From Tuctoria greenei (lineage: Eukaryota; Streptophyta; Magnoliopsida; Poales; Poaceae), in assembly GCA_036927565.1 (NCBI GenBank), contig JAYESD010000001.1, forward strand, positions 288,187,560 through 288,251,559: a stretch of 64,000 nucleotides of DNA. The letters run 5' to 3'. Made by a program: the position numbers and the translations under genes. Every line of letters begins with the position of its first letter. Within the stretch, counting starts at the first letter, position 1. The notes below the pieces were generated by a model. The model saw only the letters and a program-made list of their open reading frames with translations. It had not been told where the DNA came from and made no database searches. This document shows, one piece after another, positions 42,739-51,825 of the stretch.

Positions 42739-43260
42739 CTAAGAATACCTAGTTTAATGCGCTCTTTGTGATATGACCTGATTGAGAGTAATATACTACA
42801 AGAAGAGTCGAAGGAGCCAACCTCTTCGGAGGAGAAGGTTGGGAGTTTACCCATCATCTAAAAAAGGAGCCAACAATGTTGTCCGCGGTGTTAGAATCGA
42901 AAGGGACCAACAACCTTCATTTTTTTTAGCACTGCTTGACCAAGGAAAAAAAGAAGATAAAAAGAGAAGTGACATGTGGAATGTATATATCAAGACCAAA
43001 TAGTTTGAGTTATACCGTGACGATGTATGAAATTGTGATGTATCACTTAAAAAATTCATGCTTCTATAACTGTAAATAAAAAATCTTGTGAATACAAATG
43101 ACACATATGGACAAGTTCATGAATCTATAAATGTAAAGTTAAAGTTTGTGAATTTAGATGATACAACTGGACAAGTTCATGCATCTATAAATGTAAAGTG
43201 AAAGTTTGTAAATCTAGATGATACAACTGGATAAGTTTGTAAACCTTTTGTGCATTTTAC

Positions 43261-43790
43261 TCAAAAAGAAAATCAGATGAATGAACATCACCTTGTACCG
43301 TAGTAAAAAGAAAATCAGAAGAATGAACATCATCTTGCGCCGTAACAACATGAAATTCAACTCCGTGATGATAGCGTTTTCCTTGTATTATCATAGAAGA
43401 AAATCAACCATTTGGACCGTATTTTTATGACCCCGGTAAGAAATTTAGTTTTGCTTTTAGATCTCAAAGTCGTGGAACTGAAGGCGTTCCTGATTGAAAT
43501 TTCGAGCAGGAAAATGTATGTCTCACGATTCTGCAGCTTGTTTTTGTACTCCCAAGAATTCGACGACTTCTTTGCGTTGCGACCATTGGATGCTAAATCT
43601 TAATATGCATTAGCATGGGCGTACTAATTTAGATCTTATTTCTCCGATTAACAGAACCTCTATCGAAGTGGCCATCGTGTATTCTTTCGAGGCGATCTGT
43701 AACAATATGCATTTATAGAACTTGAACAGCATACGTGGCAAACAGCCATCACAACTATGAGCTCCCAAGCTTAAGTATAAAATCTTTATT
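43261..43790. other. Intergenic stretch with 42-bp repeat units
   Basis: Units of the repeat CACCTTGTACCGTAGTAAAA plus AGAAAATCAG..GAATGAACAT lie at 43,289-43,330 and 43,331-43,373, with degenerate ones on both sides. A copy of part of the MUN gene 3' UTR is at 43,436-43,500. No gene; the right end is presumably the 3' UTR of the glycosyltransferase. Confidence 0.55.
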
Positions 43791-43855
43791 TCATGAGTTA
43801 CAAATTCGATCGAGGTCGAGCGAGTGACAAAGGGAGGATAAGAACTTTATTGCCA

Positions 43856-46079
43856 TCACTCGTTCGATCGAAGTTTGCTGAGGAACTCCATGATGTTGCC
43901 GTCCGAGCTGCCACCTTCACTCATTGCCTTCTTCGCCTTCTCGCTCCAGCTGGCCGCGTTCTTCCTGTACTCCTCGCCCGTTTGTCCTTCCATCACCTTC
44001 CTCACACACGTCTCCACCTCCTCCTTCCTCACCACGCCTTCCGCGTCAGGACGCAGCTTGACGCCGACTCGCCAAAAGTCCTCAATGTACTTGGCATTCG
44101 TCGGCTGATCTGACCACTGCGGCATCGCGACCATAGGCACGCCAATGCCAAGTGCCTCCATGGTCGAGTTCCATCCACAATGCGTCACGAAGCATCCGAC
44201 GGCGGGGTGCGCCAGCACCTCCAACTGCAGGCTCCATGTCACGACGAGGCCCCTCCCCTTCACCTTGCCGATGAAACCCTCAGGTAGTTTGGGAGTCTCT
44301 GATGCCCTGACAACCCACAGGAAAGGCTTGCCGCTGTTGGCTAGCCCCTCCGCCACCTCGGCCATTTGATCTGAGTTAGGCGCCACGAGACTGCCGAAGG
44401 AAACGTACACGACGGAGTTGGCGGGCCTGCCATCGAGCCAGGCCTTGCTTTCTGCCGTCATCGGAGTGTGGAGATGGAATCCGTAGGACACGTCGTCAGG
44501 GAGGCGGTTGTCGAGGTACGCCGACGGCACGGTTGGGCCGACCGTCTTTGCTCCCCACTTCGACGCCAAGTACTCCGCTTCCTGTCAAACATTATTTGAG
44601 CATCTGTTGCATCCCACTATCCAACGTGTTTCAAACTCCAAATCAACTACAGTAGCTAGTAGTATTATTATGTCTAGCTAGAACGAGGCGCTGATAGAGA
44701 CATTGTTAATAATAGGAAAAAGTCTACATAATCCCCCCAACCTATGACATCGTGACTACTTAACCCTCTCAACTTTAAAACCAGATATTTAGCACCTCAA
44801 CCTTTGTAAAACCGTCTAAATAACCCCCTAACCTGGTTTTATACGGTGGTTTTGCTATGATGGCACCTGAGATGACATTTTTACCCCTAACAATGTATTT
44901 CTCTCTTTAATTTTAGAGGATAGCACTACAGTCCACACAGTTCTGTATCCCAATTTATTCAGACTTATTTTAGACTACAAATTAATCGAAGTACACATAT
45001 TTCTCAATGTCAAAAAAGTAAACAAATTTCTAATGGCCTTTACGAAAGATAATTATCTTGCTGAAGGGTCCAAAAAATGCTGACCGACAGGAAAAAAAAT
45101 TAGGAGAGAATATTGGCCGTGGATAATTCTTCTTTCCATGCATCTTGAGTACTTTGTAAAGTAATAATCATTGCAGAAATGTTAACAGTATAGTATTAAC
45201 AGTGCAGTCCTCTAAAAATAAAGAGAAAACAATTGCTATGGGTAAAAGTGTCATATCAGCTAACACCATGATAAAACTACCCTACAAAACCATGTTAGGG
45301 GGTTATTTAGACGGTTTTATAAAGATCGTGGTGTCAAATATCTGGTTTCAATGTTGAGGGGTTAAGTAGTCACCATACAATAGTTTGGGGGGTTATTTAG
45401 ACTTCTTCCTTAATAATATTACCTTTGTTTCTAGCTCGTAGAACGAGTTGATGAGGACGTGGTCTGCTTCCTCGAACCCCTGGCACTGCTGCAACAACAG
45501 GTCAAGGTAGGCGCGGCAGCCGCCGTCCTGCTTGGTCAGGAACGTCGGGAAATCAGCCGGCTCGAGCCCCGCCGGAAGGCCGGGCAGCCCCGGTGGCGGC
45601 GCCTCCACTACCGGCAGGTCCAACCGGCCGGCCCACGCGTGCGCGAACGCCACGTTCACGGCGCACGCCTGCGTGAAGAAGGCCGCGCACGCCGCGCCGT
45701 GCCGTCGCGCCACGCGCGGCGCCCACGTCAGGAACGAGTCGTACACTACGGCGCGCACGGGCCGGCCCCGCGCCGCCTCGGACCGGAGGAGCTCGTCCAG
45801 CGAGGCTGACCCCGCCGACTCGAGTCGCGCCACGAAGGTCTCCTCGTCGCCGGCCTCTTCGTAGCCGCCGCGGTCGCACCCGTCGGAGTAGGCCAGGACG
45901 TGGACGGCTCCGGTGGACGGCTCGCTCTGGCCCAGGACGAAGCGTGTCACGGCCAGGGCGCACCGCACGCCGCCGTGGGCGGCGAGCCGGTTTCCCAGCT
46001 GGAGGAGCGGGTTGACGTGGCCCTGGGACGGGTACGAGATGAGGAGCACGTGGACGCCGCTGTCGTCCGAGATCGCCAT
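43856..46079 (-). CDS. UDP-glycosyltransferase, UGT74-like (2 exons, 460 aa)
   Basis: A family-1 glycosyltransferase transfers glucose from UDP-glucose to small acceptors (hormones, phenolics and similar) in the cytosol; the acceptor cannot be read from sequence. Exon 1 is 46,079-45,423 (219 codons), exon 2 44,581-43,856; the intron is GT-AG, phase 0. The chosen start, MAISDDSGVHVLLISYPSQG, has A at -3 and G at +4; an in-frame ATG 15 codons upstream (46,124) would add residues not usual in the family. Catalytic His21 sits in SQGHVNP with partner Asp114 in VVYDSF. The 44-residue PSPG box runs from Trp335 to Gln378 (THCGWNS, final WSDQ), typical of glucosyltransferases. The N-terminal motif and length fit the UGT74 group. 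The gene looks intact and points toward the MUN-domain gene. Confidence 0.9.
44715..45409. mobile_element. Mutator-like element filling the UGT intron, 695 bp
   Basis: Long inverted repeats of roughly 170-200 bp start GGAAAAAGTCTACATAA / GGAAGAAGTCTAAATAA and share CTACTTAACCC and AACCGTCTAAATAACCCCCT. A perfect 9-bp duplication (TTAATAATA) flanks it at 44,706-44,714 and 45,410-45,418, diagnostic of Mutator-like elements. No transposase. It makes up 695 of the 841 intron bases, and its target duplication begins at intron position +5 from the 5' splice site. Confidence 0.88.
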
Positions 46080-46647
46080 TGTCCACCGACCGACTGTTGG
46101 TAGCTCCCCGGTCCGTGCGAGCATCAGTGTTGTCGTCCCTTGCCGCTGTATTTATGATTACGGCTATCTCATAACTGATCTGCCGTTGGAAGATCTGCTA
46201 GTATAGCGAATTGGAGAAGCTTGATTGCATTTGTTTTGCTGTTAGGAAGAAGCTATCTTCGGTTCGATATGTCCATCACTGATGTACAGGAGATCACCAC
46301 CGATCAGTGCAATTTTTTGCATGAAAAGATCTAGAGGGAGCTCACCAGCGAATGCCATTTTTCTCTACGTTATTCCTATTCAGGGCAACACAACAAACAA
46401 AGACAAAAGGCCAGTAATCACAGAGAGGAGCACGTACGTGCACGTCACGTGTGGTTATTTAATTTGCTTGTCCTCATCCAGGTGAGATGAGACGGCACGT
46501 CGTCAGCGACGGCATCGGATCGAGGCGCCACCTGCATCGCCTGACGCCATTGGAAGGCAAGATAAGAACGAACTACGTACGTGCTGGTGTCTAATCCAGT
46601 GGCGCACCGTAGCTGCCGTGGGCAACTAGCAAGCAAAATCGCATGTA
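46080..46647 (-). promoter_or_regulatory. Upstream region of the UGT gene
   Basis: This interval between the UGT start and the hAT element must hold the UGT promoter. I found no clear TATA box or named motif. ACGTACGTG/CACGTCACGTG words at about 46,430-46,450 are possible bZIP sites, but this is weak. Confidence 0.35.
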
Positions 46648-49122
46648 TAGATTTTCAAATGGGCCGGATCTATTCGGCTGTGCAAGGCCCATCTCGAAAA
46701 ACACAGTCTGAGCATGGGCCCGGTCCGAGACGAATAGTGTCGGGTCGGCTTGGGCTCTGTCATAGTGCCGTGCTTGGCTGTGCCTTCGGCATGTTGGGTC
46801 AGCTCGGGCTTGACACGATTAATGGGCTGGCCCGACAACTCGTAGCCGTTGATTGCCGCTTTGGTGGAGCCGCAACCGTTGGATCTAGACAGTGGGGTGG
46901 TGGTGGTTGGGGGGGGGGGGGGGGATATAAACCCAGCTGACCGCCGCGCTCCCATCGTTCGCGAACTCTAGCCTCGTTTGCATTCCTCCCTGACCGCAAT
47001 TCACAAACCCTAGCTCCTCTCGCTCTTGCTCGCCGCGTCGGCCTCGACGCCTCTGCCTCTAGATCTCGTCGTCTCCTCCCTCTCCGACGACTGAAGGCCA
47101 ACTTAGACCGCTTCCAAGCGTGGCGGCGCCCGCTCTTGCACGCTCGTCGCCGCCTCGGTGCCTCCGCCTCTAGATCTCATCGTCTCCTTCTTGGACCGTG
47201 GCTCTGGTGCTCTGGATTCGTTGTTCGTTGACCTTGTCATGCACTCCGGTGCTCCGTATTTGGTGGTAAGTCGTTGCTCCGACTTGTTGTCTTCTCCCCC
47301 CACACTCCTGAGTCCTGACTCCTCTGTTCCTGTTGCCTCATCACGCTCCCCCTGGACCTTGGCTCTGGTACTCCTGATTTGTTGTTCATGACCTTGTCGT
47401 GCACTCTCGTGCTTCGAATTTGTCGGTAAGTCGTTGCTCTACCTTGTATTTCGCTCTGGTGCTTAGGATCTGTTGTTCATTGACCTTCTTGTGTCGCAGG
47501 TGGATCCGTTGAGGGACCAGAGCCTCGGCGACGGACGACGTCAACGAGTTCCAGGAGCAATCCATCAACGATGAGCTTCGGATGATGGGCCAGCGAGGAG
47601 ATGATGAGAGCGACATGGAGGCAGAGTGGGATGAGCTTTTTGGTGGCAGTACTGTTGGTGATGACACTGAAGATGCACCACCCGCTGGTGAAGCAGCACC
47701 CCCTGCTGTTGAACCAAACAGGATAAGCAGCGCCAGCGGCACCAAGAGGACCCGCTCCACCACCTCAGAGTGCTGGAAGGACTTTGAAAAGATCTACAAG
47801 GACATCAATGGAAGGAAGGTAAGGATTTCTGCCGAGTGTAATCATCGTGGCATTGTTTTATGCTGCTGATCCACAATTGGCACTGGCCATCTCAACAGAC
47901 ATGTTGAGAAATGCACCAATAGAAGGGCTAAGATTTGTAGTTCCCAGTCTTTAATTTAATTCAACTCTGATGGCTTTGTCCGCCATTGAGATTACTCTCC
48001 TGATGTTGCTCGTACTAAACTATGTCGTATGATTGCTAGACTAGATCTTCCACTATGTTTTGGTGCCTCTGATGCATTTGAAGAGTATATAAAAATTGCT
48101 CATAATCCTACATTTTCTGTTGTATCTACTCAATCAACTAGTAGAGATATGTGCAAGTATTTTAGTGATCATCGTGCTAAGCTTATTGAATCACTCCTTG
48201 CTGTTTCATCTGTGCCTATTACCTCTGATATCTGGTCTGGTAATGCTAAGGAATATTACCTTAGTGTAGTTGATCATTATGTTAATTTTGATTAACAATT
48301 ATAGAAAATATTAATAGGTTTAAGGCTGATTGATGAATCTCACAGTGGCCAAAATATTGCTGACCGTGTGATTTGTGTGCTAGAGGAGTATGATTTAAAT
48401 TCAAAGGTGTTTTCTGTTACTTTAGATAATGCCTCTGATAATTCCACTACTATGGATAAACCTAATCCTACCTTAGCTACTTATGTTGGATCATTGTTCT
48501 TACATCAGCGTTGTGCTTGTCATATTATAAATCTCATGGTTAAGTCTGATTTGAATCTCATTCAGCCATCTCTAGATGCATTTAGATATGCCATTTCTTT
48601 TATCAATACTCTAACTAGCGCATTGCTGCATTTAAAAGGTTTCGTCTTGCTGTGAATGTTCGTCCTAGAAAGTTTGGTTTGGACATGAAGGTTAGGTGGA
48701 ACTTCACTTAGCTCATGCTCAAGCATTTGATCCCTTATAGACAAACATTTAATGTTTCCACTGAGACTAACTATCCTAGGGATAAAAGGGATTCTTTACT
48801 CTTGGCAGATGAGCATTGGACTATTGCAGAGGTTATGCTATCCTTTTTGAACTCTTTTATGATTGTACTATTGCTCTTTCTGGTTTTTACTATCCTACCT
48901 CTCCACTTATGTTGCATCTTAAAGCATATGAAAATGATAGAGTGCTTAGGAATGTTGTCATTGCTATGCAAAATTAAGTACTATAGAGACATTCCTATGC
49001 TTTATTATGTTGCATTCATATTGGACCCTAGAGCTAAATTGAAAGATTTTCAAAATGTGCTTAGGTTGTTATCTAATCTTACTTCTACTGATTATTCTGG
49101 TTATGTAGGATCGAAGAGCACG
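46648..49122 (+). mobile_element. Degenerate hAT transposon carrying a transposase, 3' end not in this segment
   Basis: The left side starts with TAGATTTTCAAATGGGCCGG and continues with GGGCC/GGCCCG-rich sequence typical of grass hAT ends. A transposase pseudogene follows. At 49,123 a SIRE-like copia LTR begins, so the right end of the hAT element, if kept, lies beyond the copia element outside the window. The left boundary is approximate because no flanking 8-bp duplication can be checked. Confidence 0.65.
47090..47480 (+). repeat. Imperfect tandem repeat upstream of the hAT transposase
   Basis: Two full units and a third partial one (about 130-180 bp) share CTCTAGATCTC.TCGTCTCC, GCTCTGGTGCTC, TTTGTTGTTC..GACCTTGTC.TGCACTC and GGTAAGTCGTTGCTC. 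Each full unit ends in a donor-like GGTAAGTC. It may represent duplicated 5' UTR exon-intron sequence of the transposase gene. Confidence 0.65.
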
Positions 49123-49125
49123 TGA
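47582..49125 (+). pseudogene. hAT (Ac-like) transposase, decayed
   Basis: Pieces in order: an acidic N-terminus (47,582-47,820) with SECWKDFEKIYKDINGRKVR, the usual lead into the BED zinc finger; a catalytic-domain part (48,029-48,295) with ITSDIWSGNAKEYYLSVVDHY; a part at 48,368-48,655 with SVTLDNASDNSTTM and LFLHQRCACHIINLMVKSDL, all conserved in plant hAT transposases; and a middle/C-terminal part (48,715-49,125) with YVAFILDPRAKLK. The BED finger region, stops and frameshifts are broken, and the C-terminal dimerisation domain is missing because the copia LTR begins at 49,123. Not functional. Confidence 0.85.
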
Positions 49126-49598
49126 AAAGCTACTAGAGGGGGATGAATGGTAGATTTAAAACTTTTTCAGCGAAAGCAATGAAAACCCCTTGGTAGAAAA
49201 ATGACCTGTTAAAGAAATCGTGTGTGAGACTAATCTAAACGTGTTTCACCGTGACAAAAGTGATAGATATCAGAGAGAATCAAGTCACGAATATGACACA
49301 ACAAGAATCACTCAAATCCGTCGAGAGAAACTCAAGCTACGACCAAAAAATCGAACAAAGTTCAATCTGTTCTACCGAGTAAAAAAACAGATATGCAATA
49401 CTGCAAAGAAACTCGTTATATCAAAACCGCAAATCTAATGACCGTGAAATTTTGACAGATGATAGAAAATTATATTTTGAAGACAACCCAAAAATAATCA
49501 CATCAATTGGATCTGTAAAACTCGAGTTATGATAAAACCACTAAAGAAAGGTAGTGCTATGTAGAAACTCGACGAGAAAGACTTGACAGAAACAAGTC
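49123..49598 (-). repeat. SIRE-like copia 3' LTR, left part (476 bp)
   Basis: Begins TGAAAAGCTACTAGAGGGGGATGAATGG, the reverse complement of a SIRE-type LTR end (a C-run and TCTAG). It is interrupted at 49,598 by gypsy copy 2 and continues at 62,579-63,597. The rejoined LTR would be about 1,495 bp. The element runs on the minus strand; GCACG at 49,118-49,122 is its candidate target duplication. Confidence 0.75.
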
Positions 49599-50438
49599 TG
49601 TCGGTGGTTTGAACCGGCAGATCTCCCTACACTACTAAAGTGATAGGGGAGTTTGATGTTTGGTGTGGGCGCGCGGAGATTCAAGAATGTGAGTAGGAAT
49701 TGACACAGGAGACACAAGAGTTTATGTGGTTCGGGCCGCCTGAGCGTAATACCCTACTCCACGGGTGTGTTGGTTCTGTATTAGCTGTATGAGCTTGTAT
49801 CGAGTGTCTATGGTGCGTGTGTGTTCCCCCTTGAACGTGTCGTCGGCCTGTCCTTTTATAGTACAAGGGCAGGCCGTTACAGGTTAGCCTGGCCCGACAT
49901 GTGGCCCCGGCGGTTACTAGTATTGATACACGTTTAATTGCTCTTAATGACCCTGTAACGGGCTTTGACAGCACCGTTACTGGTGTTAAGATCGTCCATT
50001 TAAGTGTCATTAATATGGTATTAATGGAACTTAATCGGGTCTTGAAGTCCTTGATTCCTCTTTGAAGATCTGGAGCCGTTGCGGGGTCTTCCGGAGGTTA
50101 GAGGCTGAAGATCCGATGATTGGACACGTGGCAGCTCCGGAGCTTGCTGTGGGAAACAGGTAGCTCCGGGGCTACCTGACACGTGTCAGGTCCGGAGCTT
50201 CTCTCAGTCTGGGGTTAAGTCCGGAGGTGCCATTTCGGTACATGGCCCGGAGCTTCCCCCTTGTGGGCGGTAGCTCCGGTTTGGTAGTACACGTGGCGAC
50301 CCTAGGATTAACCATGTTGGAGAAGCGGGTCCGGTTATGTCTGACATGTGGGCCTCTGAGGGTCTACAAACCAAGTAGATGACTTTCCTTTGAGATCTTT
50401 GTAACCTCAAGGGGTGTACGGTTTCTAGGGTACCGACA
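49599..50438 (-). repeat. 3' LTR of gypsy copy 2, 840 bp
   Basis: Runs TGTCGGTGG...ACCGACA with perfect 6-bp inverted ends. Minus-strand TATAAAA at plus 49,854-49,860. CACGTG boxes at 50,125, 50,180 and 50,290 lie upstream of it on that strand. Many CTCCGGAGC words. Confidence 0.95.
50125..50295 (-). promoter_or_regulatory. Three G-box motifs in the 3' LTR of gypsy copy 2
   Basis: CACGTG at 50,125-50,130, 50,180-50,185 and 50,290-50,295, the first and last within ACACGTGGC (ABRE-like). The middle one is the centre of the larger palindrome CTGACACGTGTCAG. All three are kept in the other LTR. Confidence 0.5.
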
Positions 50439-50450
50439 GTGGCCCCCTGG
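50439..50450 (-). other. Polypurine tract of gypsy copy 2
   Basis: On the minus strand CCAGGGGGCCAC directly precedes the 3' LTR, in the position where the plus-strand primer is expected. Confidence 0.6.
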
Positions 50451-50971
50451 ACCTACCTCCGGGGAAGACCACTGGGGTGAAGTCATTCCGCCGGAGGTGG
50501 GTCCATCCTCGTGACTCTTGAACTGAGTCTTCAAGGGTCTTTGAAGGTGCCGTTGGCGAGGATTTGGAGTTAAATCCACATCGCGTGGCGCACCCCGCGT
50601 GCGGCAGATGAGATCTTTGGCGTGCGGATCTCACGCAATTGAAGGTCGCCGGTTCCCGATACGAAAACCATATCGGTTCCGCTCCTTGTCAGGCCGCCGC
50701 CTTCGGGTTTCCCGCCTCTTGATGACAACCGTTCGCCTGGGTAAGAAACTCAACTTCATCGTCGGAGTGGTTCCGGGCCCCCTTGTCATCGGCAGGGTGG
50801 AGTTCTTGAATGGTATCTTCGACTTCCTTGCGGTTTCCATCCAAGCGTTGCGAGGGCTTACTTAAGAAGGAAAGCGCGCACCGTCGGGAGCTCTTCACGC
50901 CTCCCATCTGATCTTGCGCTCAAACTCCCAACTTGTGCTTCGCTCTTCTTCTCTTGCCTAGCCGTGCCGCG

Positions 50972-51807
50972 ATGGAGTTAGGTCTCCGCGAGAGTCGCTT
51001 GAAGACCGACGGCGATCTGAAGAAGGTCCGGGCCCTCATGGGATGGTCCTCGGACTTCTTCAACCGCTCGGTCCGCGCCGGTGGAGAGCTCCCGTTTGAG
51101 AAGGAGCACTCCGGCGAAATGGTGTACTTCTCCTCGTACGCCATGGTGGGGTTGATCCCACCTTTTTCTTCCTTTTTCTTGATGCTGCTAGACTTTTATG
51201 GTCTGCAGTTGTATCATCTCGGCCCCCACTCCATTCTCCTTGTGTCCATTTTCGTCCACTTCTGTGAGATGTGGGTGGGCATCCCCCCTGCATTGAACTC
51301 TTCCGGACCTTCTTCACCGTCCACACCACCGGTCGGAGCAATGAGTACCTTGGCTTCTACTTCTTCGAGAAGCGCAAGAAGTGCCCATTCAAGTACCTCC
51401 GGTCCTTTCCCTCTGGGAAGTGGGATGACTGGGAGAAAGACTGGATAGTCATCAGGGTGGAGGAGCACGAGAGGCTGGAGCTGCCTGAAGGTCTTCCCAG
51501 CATCGACACGACAATCTGGAGTGAAGCTCCGGTGCTAGGGGAAGCCTTCAACCCTGTTATGACCAGGATCCGCCAATGCGTGGAGGGAGGATTGACTCCC
51601 CAGGCGGTGTTTTGCAACTTCTTGGCCAACATGTGGGCGCCGCTGAAGAGGAGGGAGAAACTCGCATGGGCCCTCAACAGCGTGATGGACGACGACCGGG
51701 TCGAGACCGGGCTGAAGTCCAACATGGTGGGGAAAACTTTGGACTTCCACCTCAAGAAGTTCCAGCACGGCATCGACGTCGAAGGCGACGACTTGACTTC
51801 GCCATGA
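50972..51807 (+). pseudogene. Antisense ORF of gypsy copy 2, N-terminal domain (PF04195-like)
   Basis: Opposite in direction to gag-pol. ATG at 50,972 begins MELGLRESRLK. The segment with MGWSSDFFNRSVRAGGELPF, GEMVYFSSYAMVGL and LDFYGLQLYHLGPHSILLVS matches the plant family annotated as putative gypsy-type transposon (PF04195). A shift in a C-run near 51,285-51,290 moves the frame; the continuation to 51,807 includes CIELFRTFFTVH and WEKDWIVIRVEEHERLELP. The function of this family is unknown; no catalytic motif is visible. Its stop is TGA at 51,805-51,807. Confidence 0.75.
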
Positions 51808-51825
51808 GCTTTTCTTCCTCTGAAC

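Larger units (their letters stand above)
41014..43260. mobile_element. DNA transposon with tandemly repeated termini, about 2.25 kb
   Basis: Left end GTAAAATGCATCAAAG is inverted at the right (GTAAAATGCACAAAAG). The right terminus is a tandem array of 60-bp units starting at 43,051, 43,111 and 43,171, plus a half unit at 43,231, each with CAAGTTCATG..TCTATAA and GATGATACAACTGG-type words. The left terminus has the same units inverted at 41,033, 41,094 and 41,154. It interrupts a unit of the 42-bp repeat. Internal arrays in the TIR resemble some Mutator-like elements. No transposase is visible; two hAT-like insertions fill the middle. Confidence 0.65.

Noticed and set aside
43051..43260. A possible CRISPR-like array because units recur at exactly 60 bp
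   Set aside because: Units are tandem repeats without unique spacers, are inverted at the other end of the element, and the genome is a plant.
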